A DNA stretch of 45,501 bases. Origin: Synechococcus sp. HJ21-Hayes. GTDB taxonomy: Bacteria; Cyanobacteriota; Cyanobacteriia; PCC-6307; Cyanobiaceae. The notes beneath the pieces are model-generated. The model was not told where the DNA came from and ran no database searches. It was given only the letters and a program-made list of their open reading frames with translations. Of this stretch, positions 23,705-31,689 are shown in pieces; within the stretch, counting starts at the first letter, position 1; each line of letters opens with the position of its first letter. The position numbers and the translations under genes were made by a program. The stretch spans positions 1-45,501 of the forward strand of contig NZ_JAGQBW010000022.1 in NCBI RefSeq assembly GCF_024345835.1, written 5' to 3'.

Positions 23705-24415
23705 ATGCTGGCGCTTCATCAGTTCCGCCACTCCGCCTTCTGCGAGAAGGTCCGCCTGGTGTTGGCGGTGAAACAGCTCGCCTATGAGGTGGTGGAGGTG
23801 ACCCCGGGGCTGGGGCAACTCGAGCTGTTCCGGCTCTCCGGCCAGCGCCAGGTGCCCGTGCTGGTGGATGGCGCGGAGGTGATTGCCGACTCCACGGCCA
23901 TTGCGGCCTACCTGGAGGCCAAGGTGCCGGAGCCCGCTCTGCTGCCGGCAGATCCAGGCCAGCGGGCCCAGGTGCTGCTGCTGGAGGACTGGGCGGATAC
24001 GGCCCTGGCCGCTGGAGCTCGGCTGGCCCTGGTGCAGGCCGCGGCCGCCGATGCGGTGTTGCGGGGCGCCCTGTTGCCCCAGGCCACCCCCACGGCCCTG
24101 CGTTCCCTCGTGGACGCCCTGCCCAGCGGGCTGCTCTCGGGAGTGAGTCAGGTGATCGACCATGGCGGCCTGCAGCAGCTGCGCTGCAACCTCGAGCAGC
24201 TCACCGCGTTGGTGGGGAGCCGTAGCTACCTGGTGGGTGAGTGCCTCAGCCTGGCGGATCTCGCGGTGGCGGCGCAGTTGTCGTTGCTCCAGTTCCCTGT
24301 CTCGGCAGGGGCCCCCCTGGTGGGACGCGGCGTGGCCGGCATCGCCGACGATCCCCAGTTGACGCCGCTCTTTGCCTGGCGCGATCGCATCGCCGCGGAG
24401 GCCGGGCGGGGCTAG
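23705..24415 (+). CDS. Glutathione S-transferase family protein
   Basis: 236 residues. The N-terminal thioredoxin fold (1-about 76) starts LALHQFRHSAFCEKVRLVLAVKQL, with Ser/Cys in the position that activates glutathione, and contains RQVPVLVDGAEVIADSTAIAAYLEAK, the cis-Pro and glutathione gamma-glutamyl binding motif (DST, like ES/DS). An all-helical C-terminal domain includes YLVGECLSLADLAVAAQLSLLQF, the N-capping-box region of GSTs. Substrate is unknown. The last four bases overlap the convergent lumenal-type protein gene. Confidence 0.88.
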   Translation: MLALHQFRHSAFCEKVRLVLAVKQLAYEVVEVTPGLGQLELFRLSGQRQVPVLVDGAEVIADSTAIAAYLEAKVPEPALLPADPGQRAQVLLLEDWADTALAAGARLALVQAAAADAVLRGALLPQATPTALRSLVDALPSGLLSGVSQVIDHGGLQQLRCNLEQLTALVGSRSYLVGECLSLADLAVAAQLSLLQFPVSAGAPLVGRGVAGIADDPQLTPLFAWRDRIAAEAGRG

Positions 24416-25101
24416 TTGGGTAGGCGCTCCAGGATCAGGGTGCCCTGCCAGCTGCTGCGGCTCCTGGCCTTGAGTCCCTCGGCTGGGGAGGCATAGCTGC
24501 CCTGCCACTGCTCGGCGGCGATCTGCCCTGGATTCAGCTGCTGATAGCGGCTCAGGGTTTCCACCCGACTCACCCTGGGGTCCCCGGGGCCATGTAGCAC
24601 CTGCAGGGCCAGTTCATCGGACAGAAAGGTGTCGCCGCTGGTGGCGCTGGTGCGCCGGCCTACCACCGTGGATTCCAGCTGCTGATCCCCGGCCAGCAGG
24701 GCCAGCTGCCGATTGGGATTGAGCGGGTCGTTCTGCACGCTCAGCAGCCGATCCCCCAGCAGGGCCCGGCCGATGGCGCTGGCATTGAAGGCGCGATCGC
24801 CCACCACAGCCCCCTGGTCATTGCGCTGGAATCGCACCGTGTAGCTGATGTCTGCCTGATGGCCGCTGAGGTCGTGACTGCTCACCTGCCAGGTGCCTTC
24901 AAACCAGGCGGGGTAGTTCAGATCGTGGTTGCCGGGCCTTGGTAGCGGTGCCGGCAGGCTCCAGGCGGGCCACTGGACCAGCCGCTGCTCCAGGGGGTCT
25001 GAGCTGGCGGCGTGGAGCGGCGCTGGGGCCAATCCCAGCAGCATCAGCACCAGCACCACGGAGAGCAGCAGCCTGGCTGATCGGTGCTGGAGTGGCGGCA
25101 T
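24412..25101 (-). CDS. Exported or lumenal conserved protein (DUF6816-like)
   Basis: 229 residues with a clear signal peptide (basic start, LLLSVVLVLMLLGLAPAPLHAASS, cleavage about residue 31). The mature part has PAWFEGTWQVSSHDLSG..ISYTVRFQRNDQGAVVGDRAFNASAIGRALLG, a beta-rich lipocalin-like pattern also seen in cyanobacterial and plant thylakoid-lumen proteins of unknown function. The DUF6816 assignment is from memory of the family pattern and should be treated as tentative. It would act in the periplasm or thylakoid lumen. Confidence 0.72.
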   Translation of the reverse strand: MPPLQHRSARLLLSVVLVLMLLGLAPAPLHAASSDPLEQRLVQWPAWSLPAPLPRPGNHDLNYPAWFEGTWQVSSHDLSGHQADISYTVRFQRNDQGAVVGDRAFNASAIGRALLGDRLLSVQNDPLNPNRQLALLAGDQQLESTVVGRRTSATSGDTFLSDELALQVLHGPGDPRVSRVETLSRYQQLNPGQIAAEQWQGSYASPAEGLKARSRSSWQGTLILERLPN

Positions 25102-25115
25102 ACGCGCGGGGGTCC

Positions 25116-25418
25116 ATGGCAGGCTGCGGCAATCCTGGCGTGGCGGCTCAGCACGTGTCCGATCCCTTGATCCGCGAGCTCGATCACTATGTGGTGCTGG
25201 AACCCGGCGTGGCTGAGCAATTGCTCACGGCGCTCGAAACCCGCCATTGGCTGATGGCCCAGCTGGAGCGCCTACAGGAGGTTCCCGCCGACCTGGCCCA
25301 TCTGCCTGGCCCCGCAGAGCGGGCCGAGCGCTTGCTGGAAACCGCCTGTGAGCTGGAGCTGGAGCCGGGTGTGGCGATCCAGTGGTTCGCCATCCGGTTG
25401 GAGCCGCCAGAATCCTGA
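25116..25418 (+). CDS. Small conserved acidic protein, function unknown
   Basis: 100 residues from ATG 25116, or 87 from GTG 25155, which opens with SDPLIRELDHYVVLEPG. The second start looks more protein-like because the first thirteen residues (MAGCGNPGVAAQH) are not obviously part of a fold, but neither has a clear ribosome binding site. The body is mainly helical (EQLLTALETRHWLMAQLERLQEVPADLAHL, AERAERLLETACELELEPGVAIQWFAIRLEPPES), with no signal peptide or membrane helix. The family is not recognised. It lies 16 bases before the convergent aroK end. Confidence 0.6.
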   Translation: MAGCGNPGVAAQHVSDPLIRELDHYVVLEPGVAEQLLTALETRHWLMAQLERLQEVPADLAHLPGPAERAERLLETACELELEPGVAIQWFAIRLEPPES

Positions 25419-25434
25419 CGGCCGCACCCTGGCT

Positions 25435-26061
25435 TCAGTTGATTGAGGAGCCGATCTCGCCGGCTTCATCGCACACATGGAATGGCCCTTTGGGGGGCTG
25501 GGTGCGCTCCTTGAGGATGCTGGGCAGCGCTTCGAGCAGTTGCTGGGCCACCAGCTCCGGAGCCCGGCCGTCCTGCTGTAAGTGCAGATCGGCCTGGGCG
25601 TAGAGGGGGCGGCGTTCCGCCAGTAGTGCCTCCAGGCGCTCGGCGGGCTTCGGGCTCGCCATCAGCGGCCGCGATGTGGGGTCAGCGGCCAGCCGCTGCA
25701 GCAGCAGTTCGTTCGGGGCATCCAGCCAGATCACCACCCCCTGCCGCAGCTGGCCCCAGTTCTGCGGGCGTGTCACCACGCCTCCACCGGTTGCCACCAC
25801 GAGGGAGTGCCAGGAGGCGATCTGGTTGAGCACGGCGGCCTCCAGGTCGCGGAAGCCCGGCTCACCATCGCTGGCGAAAATCTCCGCAATGCTGCGCCCT
25901 GCCGCCTGCTCCAGGGTGCTGTCGGCGTCGATGAAGCGGTAGCCCAGGGCCTCGGCCAGGTGACGACCGGCGGTGCTCTTGCCGCTGCCCATCATTCCCA
26001 CCAGGTAGAGATTCAGCCCCTCGAGGCGCTGGCGCAGGTTGCCGGGGGTGAACTCCACCAT
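25435..26061 (-). CDS. aroK: Shikimate kinase
   Basis: 208 residues from ATG 26061 (MVEFTPGNLRQRL). The P-loop GMMGSGKST lies at 22-30, RFIDADSTLEQAAGRSIAEIFASDGEPGFRDLE binds shikimate, and VVATGGGVVTRPQNW is the second shikimate loop; SRPL is the lid arginine segment. It phosphorylates shikimate at the 3-hydroxyl with ATP in aromatic amino acid and quinone biosynthesis. It is some 25 residues longer than E. coli AroK because of a C-terminal tail (KERTQPPKGPFHVCDEAGEIGSSIN). It is divergent from the pterin synthase gene with 47 bases between the starts. Confidence 0.95.
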   Translation of the reverse strand: MVEFTPGNLRQRLEGLNLYLVGMMGSGKSTAGRHLAEALGYRFIDADSTLEQAAGRSIAEIFASDGEPGFRDLEAAVLNQIASWHSLVVATGGGVVTRPQNWGQLRQGVVIWLDAPNELLLQRLAADPTSRPLMASPKPAERLEALLAERRPLYAQADLHLQQDGRAPELVAQQLLEALPSILKERTQPPKGPFHVCDEAGEIGSSIN

Positions 26062-26108
26062 GACAGAGAGCAACGTTCGTAGGATGTTGCCTCACGATTT
26101 GCGCTGCC

Positions 26109-27065
26109 ATGACCCCGCCCGTGATGGCGGCGCCCCCGGCGAACCCGGCGCCCGCCACAGGTCTTCGCCCCCATGGGCAAGGCCGCCCTTGTGTGATCAC
26201 CCGCCGAGCCACCTTCAGCGCCAGCCACCGCTACTGGTTGCCCGAGCTCAGTGCGGAGGAGAACCAGGCGCGCTTTGGTGCCTGCACCATTGCCCCAGGC
26301 CATGGCCACAACTATGAGTTGATCGTGGCCATGGGCGGTGGCCTCGATGCCGATGGGATGGTGCTCAATCTCTCGGATGTGAAGCACGCCATCCGCGACC
26401 AGGTGACCGGCCAGCTCGACTTCCGCTGCCTCAATGAGGCCTGGCCTGAGTTCGACCTCAGTCGCCCTGAAGGCACGCTTCCTACCACTGAGGCCCTGGT
26501 GCATGCCATCTGGACTCGCCTCGCCCCGCATCTGCCCTTGATGGGCCTGCGTCTCTACGAAACCGACAAGCTCTGGGCCGACGTTGTCGGCGATTCCATG
26601 GAAGCCTTCCTCACCATCCGCACCCATTTCGCTGCCGCCCATCGCCTCGCCCGGCCCGAGCTGAGCCAGGAGCAGAACGACAGCATCTATGGCAAGTGCG
26701 CCCGGCCCCACGGCCACGGCCACAACTACCTGCTGGATGTCACTGTGCGCGGCTCCATCGATCCCCGCACCGGAATGGTGTGTGATTTGGCGGCTCTGCA
26801 GCACCTAGTGGACGACTTGGTGGTGGAGCCCTTTGACCACACCTTCCTCAACAAGGACGTGGAGCACTTCGCCACCACCGTGCCCACCGCCGAGAACATT
26901 GCGCTTCACATTGCGGATCTCCTGAGTGAGCCGGTCGCGGCGGCCGGGGCCGCGCTGCATAAGGTGCGCCTGCAGGAGAGCCCCAATAACGCCGCCGAGG
27001 TGTTTGCCGAAGTGCCCCAGCTGGGCATGAGGCCCCACGCCCTCGAAGCCCTTGCTGGGGCCTGA
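26109..27065 (+). CDS. Tandem-domain 6-pyruvoyltetrahydropterin / 6-carboxytetrahydropterin synthase
   Basis: 318 residues from ATG 26109; later starts (GTG 26193) would remove a low-complexity N-terminus. There are two PTPS/QueD folds. Domain 1 (about 30-160) has zinc ligands in ASHRYW and GHGHNYE and a Cys in FGACTIAPGH, but QLDFRC where active enzymes have LDH. Domain 2 (about 165-305) has HFAAAHRL, GKCARPHGHGHNY, PFDHTFLN and TAENIA, so it carries the full Cys-Asp-His triad and zinc site. The enzyme acts on dihydroneopterin triphosphate in pterin or queuosine-precursor synthesis. Its end overlaps the RibD-C gene by 14 bases. Confidence 0.9.
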   Translation: MTPPVMAAPPANPAPATGLRPHGQGRPCVITRRATFSASHRYWLPELSAEENQARFGACTIAPGHGHNYELIVAMGGGLDADGMVLNLSDVKHAIRDQVTGQLDFRCLNEAWPEFDLSRPEGTLPTTEALVHAIWTRLAPHLPLMGLRLYETDKLWADVVGDSMEAFLTIRTHFAAAHRLARPELSQEQNDSIYGKCARPHGHGHNYLLDVTVRGSIDPRTGMVCDLAALQHLVDDLVVEPFDHTFLNKDVEHFATTVPTAENIALHIADLLSEPVAAAGAALHKVRLQESPNNAAEVFAEVPQLGMRPHALEALAGA

Positions 27066-27741
27066 GGTCAGGCTGGTCCTGGCGGTGAGCCTGGATGGTC
27101 GCCTCGCCCCGGCCCATGGGGGCCCCGCCCAGCTGGGCGGTCGCGGCGATCGCCGGGCCCTGGAAGAGGCTTTGTGCTGGGCCGATGGCTGTCTGATCGG
27201 TGGGCGCACCCTGCGCCTGCATCGCACCACCTGTCTGATTCGTGATGCCGATCTGCTCGGGCAACGGCAGCGGGCTGGTTTGCCGCCCCAGCCGATGGCG
27301 GTGGTGGTGAGCCGGCATGGCCATTTTGATCCGGCCCTGCCCTTCTTCTCCCAACCCTTGCGGCGCGGCCTGCTGCTCTCCGGGGCTGCTGCCGCTGCAG
27401 GCACTCCTCCAGGCTTTGGTCTCCACTGGCCTCTGGAGGCTTGGCCCCAAACCCTGGGGCAACTGCAGGCGGCAGGTTTGCAGCGGCTGGTGCTGTTGGG
27501 CGGCGCCCACCTGGCCGGTCAGCTGTTGGCGGCGGGTGTGGTTCAGGAGTTGCAGCTCACCCTGTGCCCGCAAGTGCTGGCGGGGCCCCACAGCTGGGTG
27601 CCGGAGCGGGCGATGCCGCCAGTCCCAACCGGCTGGCAGTTGCTGGAGCACCGGGCGATCGGGGATGGCGAGCTGCTGCTGCGTTATGGGAGCCCTACAG
27701 CGCCCCCGTCAAGGCCGGATCCTTGCGAAAGCGCTTGCTGA
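27052..27741 (+). CDS. RibD C-terminal-like (dihydrofolate reductase fold) reductase
   Basis: 229 residues with TTG 27052 as the start, inside the end of the PTPS gene; the conserved RLVLAVSLDGRLA begins six codons later, leaving little room for another start. Further blocks are DGCLIGGRTLRLHRTTCLI and LQRLVLLGGAHLAGQLLAAGVVQELQLTLCPQVLAGPHS, typical of the NADPH-dependent pyrimidine reductase domain of RibD. The N-terminal deaminase domain of RibD is absent. Coupling to a pterin synthase suggests reduction of a pterin or pyrimidine intermediate, which is inference. The 3' end overlaps the convergent gene by 47 bases. Confidence 0.85.
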   Translation: MLGPEVRLVLAVSLDGRLAPAHGGPAQLGGRGDRRALEEALCWADGCLIGGRTLRLHRTTCLIRDADLLGQRQRAGLPPQPMAVVVSRHGHFDPALPFFSQPLRRGLLLSGAAAAAGTPPGFGLHWPLEAWPQTLGQLQAAGLQRLVLLGGAHLAGQLLAAGVVQELQLTLCPQVLAGPHSWVPERAMPPVPTGWQLLEHRAIGDGELLLRYGSPTAPPSRPDPCESAC

Positions 27742-28087
27742 GCTCCTCTAGGGGCACGTCCTTGAGGCTGTCCGGCGCCAGGCCGAGCAGCCGGGCGGCG
27801 CAGCGCTTGATCACCACGGTGCTGTCGTTGCCAAGCTGCCCCCTCAGCAAGTCCTGCATCACGGCAAAACTGCGGCCACTGCGTTCGGTTTCTTCGATCA
27901 GGCAGCGGCTGGTGGGCCCCGCCAGCTGGCGGCAGGGTTGTTCAAGGCTGCGTCGCAGCTCCTCACTGCCTCCGCCCGCCCAGGCTTGGCATTCCCGGGC
28001 CAGGCGGTTTTCCAGTTGGGGCTGCATTAGGCCCAGCAGCGGCCCCAGCAGCCCCGCCTGAACCGCGCCGGCCTGCAGGCTCAGCAC
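27695..28087 (-). CDS. Conserved hypothetical helical protein
   Basis: About 130 residues from GTG 28087; TTG 28090 is equally possible and no good ribosome binding site is seen. The same frame stays open far upstream across the FemAB-like gene, but that part reads as antisense noise. The credible protein begins VLSLQAGAVQAGLLGPLLGLMQPQLENRLARECQAW and ends LEELSKRFRKDPALTGAL. It is mostly helical, with four cysteines and a leucine-rich start that may be amphipathic. Family and function are not recognised. It is divergent from the gene at 28139. Confidence 0.6.
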   Translation of the reverse strand: MLSLQAGAVQAGLLGPLLGLMQPQLENRLARECQAWAGGGSEELRRSLEQPCRQLAGPTSRCLIEETERSGRSFAVMQDLLRGQLGNDSTVVIKRCAARLLGLAPDSLKDVPLEELSKRFRKDPALTGAL

Positions 28088-28138
28088 CAAGCCGGAAACG
28101 CCCGTTAGCGTTGCCGTCCACCGGCACGTCGCACCGTT

Positions 28139-29332
28139 ATGGCCGAGCCCCAGGGGCAACTGGAGGCCCGCTGGCACCGTGCGATCGCGGAGATTCCTGA
28201 GGCTCAATGGCAGGCCCTCACCGCTGCATCGCCACTTCCGTTTTACTCGTGGCGCTGGCTGCATGGGCTTGAGGCTTCCGGCAGCATTGCTCCCCGCGAG
28301 GGTTGGCAGCCCATGCACCTCGGCCTCTGGCGGGGGGAGCAGCTCCTGGCGGTGGCTCCCCTCTATCTCAAGGGCCACAGCTACGGCGAGTTCGTCTTTG
28401 ATCAATCCTTCGGGCAATTGGCGGGCCATCTGGGGCTCCGCTACTACCCCAAGCTGCTGGGCATGAGCCCGGTGAGTCCGATCGTGGGCTACCGCTTCCA
28501 TGTGGCCCCCGGGCAGAACGAGGCGGCTCTCACGGCCGTGATGCTCGAACTGATCGATCAGTTTTGCCGTGAGCACAGCATCCTCAGCTGCAACTTTCTC
28601 TACGTGGATCCGGCCTGGAGGCCCTTGGCTGAGGCGGCGGGCTGTGCCACCTGGCTGAATCAGCAGAGCCTTTGGACCAACAACGGCTACCGCCATTTCG
28701 ACGACTACCTCGCCAGCTTTAACGCCAACCAGCGCCGCAACATCAAACGGGAGCGCAAAGCTGTGGCGGCGGCGGGGCTCACGGTGACGCCTGTGGTGGG
28801 GGAGGAGATCCCTGAGGGGCTCCTGCTGCGCATGCACGGCTTCTACGAGCAGCACTGCAGCCGCTGGGGGCCCTGGGGCAGCAAATACCTCACCGAAGAC
28901 TTCTTTCACTACGCCGCCAGGGAGCTGCGCCGGCATCTGGTGCTGTTCAGCGCCCACCGCGGCGATCCTCTGGACCCCGTGGCGATGTCCCTGTGTGTGC
29001 ACACCCACCAGGGCCTATGGGGGCGTTACTGGGGCAGTGATGAGGAGATCGAGAACCTCCATTTCGAGGTTTGCTACTACGCGCCGATCGCCTGGGCGAT
29101 TGGCCGCGGCATCCAACACTTCGATCCTGGGGCCGGCGGGAGCCACAAGCGCCGCCGCGGCTTCATCGCTCGCCCCCACGCCAGCCTGCACCGCTGGCAG
29201 CATCCCCGCTTCGATGCGATTGTGCGCCGCTGGCTGCCTGAAGCCAATGCCCAGCAGCTGGAGGAGATCGAGGTGATCAATGCGGAGCTGCCCTTCACGG
29301 CCGCGCCCCTGAGCCTGCAGGACCTCACCTGA
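28139..29332 (+). CDS. GNAT/FemAB-like N-acyltransferase (peptidogalycan biosynthesis-type, DUF482)
   Basis: 397 residues. PFYSWRWLHGLEASGSIAPREGWQPMHLGL..LLAVAPLYLKGHSYGEFVFDQSFG is the start of the DUF482/COG3146 family. The second half carries FNANQRRNIKRERKAV and WGRYWGSDEEIENLHFEVCYYAPIAWAIGRGIQHFDPGAGGSHKRRRGF, both highly typical of that family. The architecture is two GNAT folds, as in Fem aminoacyltransferases, so transfer of an acyl or aminoacyl group to a cell-wall or lipid acceptor is plausible. The actual reaction is unknown. No membrane helices. Confidence 0.87.
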   Translation: MAEPQGQLEARWHRAIAEIPEAQWQALTAASPLPFYSWRWLHGLEASGSIAPREGWQPMHLGLWRGEQLLAVAPLYLKGHSYGEFVFDQSFGQLAGHLGLRYYPKLLGMSPVSPIVGYRFHVAPGQNEAALTAVMLELIDQFCREHSILSCNFLYVDPAWRPLAEAAGCATWLNQQSLWTNNGYRHFDDYLASFNANQRRNIKRERKAVAAAGLTVTPVVGEEIPEGLLLRMHGFYEQHCSRWGPWGSKYLTEDFFHYAARELRRHLVLFSAHRGDPLDPVAMSLCVHTHQGLWGRYWGSDEEIENLHFEVCYYAPIAWAIGRGIQHFDPGAGGSHKRRRGFIARPHASLHRWQHPRFDAIVRRWLPEANAQQLEEIEVINAELPFTAAPLSLQDLT

Positions 29333-29382
29333 CCCGGCTGGAGCTCTGCAAAGGCCGGCCTCTGGCTTCTTACCATCGGCTG

Positions 29383-29781
29383 ATGGTTGTATCCCCCTCC
29401 ACCTTCAGCTCAGAGCAGCGTCGGCTGCTGGATGAGCAGCTCTCTCAGCGCTTCATTGGCCTGGATCCCTCCGGCTATTTCCTGATCAAGCTGGATCGCC
29501 AGGCCGGCGAGCTGATTGCTGAGCATTACGGCAACGGCATCGATGACCGGGGCTTGGCCACCGACCCTGACACCGGCGAGGTGATCAGCTGCAAGGGGGG
29601 AGGTCCGCGGAAACCCCTCGCCATCTACCGAGGCCGGTCGGCGAAGGAAATTGGCATGGCTCTCACGGAAGGCGTGGGGCCCTTCCCCCTGAGTTGCCTC
29701 GATCACGCCCTCTACCTAGGCCGCGAACTGCAGAAAGCCGAGCGCTGCCTCGATGACGGCAGCGATTACGTGCAGGACTGA
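29383..29781 (+). CDS. DUF4346 domain protein
   Basis: 132 residues. GLDPSGYFLIKLDRQAGELIAEHYGNGIDDRGLATDPDTGEVISCKGGGPRKPLAIYRGRSAKEIGMALTEGVGPFPLSCLDHALYLGRELQKAERCL is the DUF4346 pattern, which in some cyanobacteria is fused to dihydropteroate-synthase-related domains. Here it stands alone, 50 bases after the FemAB-like gene, and is followed by a convergent radical SAM gene. Function is unknown. Confidence 0.85.
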   Translation: MVVSPSTFSSEQRRLLDEQLSQRFIGLDPSGYFLIKLDRQAGELIAEHYGNGIDDRGLATDPDTGEVISCKGGGPRKPLAIYRGRSAKEIGMALTEGVGPFPLSCLDHALYLGRELQKAERCLDDGSDYVQD

Positions 29782-29796
29782 ATCGCCCGCTGGAAC

Positions 29797-31407
29797 TCAG
29801 ACGGGTTGCAGTTCCCGCGTGGAGGCGGCCATGGTCGGTGGCGGTTCGGGGGGCAGGGCCGCCAGCTGATCCTTGATTTCTCGGGTCACCACACTGCGGT
29901 ACTCCTGGAAGTGCTCGTTGTGGGCGAGGGTCACCAGGAACTGCTCGAGGTTCGCGGGGTTGCGCCGGGCGATCTTCGCCAGGGCTTTCCAGAAGCGTAG
30001 CCGGGTGTCTCGCTTGAGCCCCTGGCGCCATACCACGGTGGTGAGGGCCCGCACGTCGGTGAGGCTTGGCAGGCTCGACTTGTCCGAGGCCTCGGGCTTG
30101 AAGAAGGCCCGCCACCGGGGCTTGCCCATCTTCAAGTAGTAGTGAGTGACCCGATCGATGTAGGCGTTCGGTTCATACAGGCGGCAGAACGCGTCGACGT
30201 ACTCATTGGCGATGTCACGGATCGGCCGGGTCGGTACGAAATTGAGCAGGTTGGTTTGGTTCACGCCCTTGGCGTCAGCCTTTTCCTGTACCAGGCGCCC
30301 TTCCTTTTCAAGGCGATGCCATAGCCCGGTGTTCGGCAGGGCCTGCAGCATCCCCATCATGGCCGCGGGGATGCCTGTGCGACTCACAAAACGCACGATG
30401 CGATCGCCGGCGCCTGTTTTTTCGCCGTCAAAACCGATGATGAAGCCAGCCATCACCCGAATGCCATAGGAGGTGATCCGGTCCACGGATTCCTCGAGGG
30501 AGCTGCGGGTGTTCTGGTGTTTGCCGGCCACCGACAGGCTCGCTTCATCTGGAGTTTCGATGCCAAGGAACACGGCCTCGAAACGGGCTTCTCCCATCAT
30601 TTGCATCATCTCGTCGTCGGACGCGAGATCCACGGAGGCCTCCGTGGTGAAGCTGAAGGGATAGCCACGCTCGATCTGCCACTGCTTGATGGCTGGCAGC
30701 AGCAGCTTGGCGTTGCGCTTGTTGCCGATGAAGTTGTCATCCACTAGGAAGATGGCGCGCCTCCAGCCCAAGTCGTAGAGGGCCTGGAGTTCGGCCACCA
30801 GTTGTTCGGGGGTCTTGGTGCGCGGCTTGCGGCCGTAGAGAACGATGATGTCGCAGAACTCGCACTGGAAAGGGCACCCCCGCGAGAACTGCACGCTCAT
30901 CGAGTCGTAGGCCTCGAGCTGCAGCAAGTCGAAGCGGGGTACAGGGGTGGATGTCACATCCGGCTTTTCGCCGTTGGAGCTGAAGCGGCCGCTGACATCC
31001 CCGCGCTCGATTGCCTCGATGAACATCGGGAGGGTGATCTCACCCTCATCGAGGATCTTGAAATCCGCGAGGTCGAGCTCAGGGGCATCGGGGGTGGAGC
31101 TAGCGAAGGGGCCTCCCACCGCAACGGGCAGATGGCGCTGCTTCGCCTCCGCGATCTGCACGGCCATGTCGGCCTTCTGCACGATCATCCCCGAGATCAC
31201 CACCAGTTCGGCCCAATCCCACTCGGCCTCGGTAACCTCACGCACGTTGCGATCCACCAGCTTCATGTCCCACTGCTGGGGGAGCAGGCCGGCCACGGTT
31301 ACGAGCCCCAGGGGAGGGAGCAGTACCTTGCGGTTCACCAGCTCGAGGATCTTCTCGTAGCTCCAGAAGGTCTTCGGGAACTCGGGATAGATGAAGAGGG
31401 TGCGCAT
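29797..31407 (-). CDS. B12-binding radical SAM protein with DUF4070 C-terminus
   Basis: 536 residues. The N-terminal cobalamin-binding-like fold (about 1-150) includes LPPLGLVTVAGLLPQQWDMKLVDRNV and VAVGGPFASSTPDAPELDLADFKILDEGEITLPMFI. The radical SAM core has SRGCPFQCEFCDI (about 180-192), giving the CxxxCxxC 4Fe-4S site, and FLVDDNFIGNKRNAKLLLPAIKQW, FLGIETPDEASL and AGFIIGFDGEKT. The DUF4070 tail follows from about 370. Relatives include HpnR/HpnP-like hopanoid methylases and BchE-like enzymes, so a methylase or cyclase role on a lipid or pigment is possible but unproven. Divergent from petL. Confidence 0.88.
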   Translation of the reverse strand: MRTLFIYPEFPKTFWSYEKILELVNRKVLLPPLGLVTVAGLLPQQWDMKLVDRNVREVTEAEWDWAELVVISGMIVQKADMAVQIAEAKQRHLPVAVGGPFASSTPDAPELDLADFKILDEGEITLPMFIEAIERGDVSGRFSSNGEKPDVTSTPVPRFDLLQLEAYDSMSVQFSRGCPFQCEFCDIIVLYGRKPRTKTPEQLVAELQALYDLGWRRAIFLVDDNFIGNKRNAKLLLPAIKQWQIERGYPFSFTTEASVDLASDDEMMQMMGEARFEAVFLGIETPDEASLSVAGKHQNTRSSLEESVDRITSYGIRVMAGFIIGFDGEKTGAGDRIVRFVSRTGIPAAMMGMLQALPNTGLWHRLEKEGRLVQEKADAKGVNQTNLLNFVPTRPIRDIANEYVDAFCRLYEPNAYIDRVTHYYLKMGKPRWRAFFKPEASDKSSLPSLTDVRALTTVVWRQGLKRDTRLRFWKALAKIARRNPANLEQFLVTLAHNEHFQEYRSVVTREIKDQLAALPPEPPPTMAASTRELQPV

Positions 31408-31556
31408 GCCGATCGCGGTGGGTTCGTCCTGACGGGTTGCGTGGGAGCGGCACGGCCCTGGATGGGGGAACCGTAGTCGTTACGGAAGCCTAGGCCTGTT
31501 GTGCCTGAGCTTGCCGGCTTTCTGCTCTAATACCCACTTCATCTTGTGTTCCAGCC

Positions 31557-31649
31557 ATGGGCCCCGTGATCTATCTGGCACTGGTGGGTGCTGGTCTGGT
31601 TGCCGCAGCTTCCATCTCCTTCGTGCTGCGCGGCGTCAAGCTGATCTGA
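31557..31649 (+). CDS. petL: Cytochrome b6f complex subunit PetL (probable)
   Basis: 30 residues: one hydrophobic helix after a two-residue start (PVIYLALVGAGLVAAASISFV), ending LRGVKLI. The size, single N-terminal helix and C-terminal KLI match PetL, one of the four single-helix subunits at the periphery of cytochrome b6f in the thylakoid membrane. The other small subunits (PetG, PetM, PetN) have different ends. TCTAAT at 31526-31531 could be a -10 element, though no good -35 was found. It lies alone between divergent and convergent neighbours (radical SAM, MFS). Confidence 0.75.
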   Translation: MGPVIYLALVGAGLVAAASISFVLRGVKLI

Positions 31650-31689
31650 GGCAGATCTGGCTCAGGTGTGCACCACCGGCGGCTGGGCG

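Noticed and set aside
28088-29008. Upstream extension of the minus-strand frame 27695-29008
   Set aside because: This part is antisense to the well-supported FemAB-like gene and has no family-like sequence; only the 3' 130 codons look like a protein.
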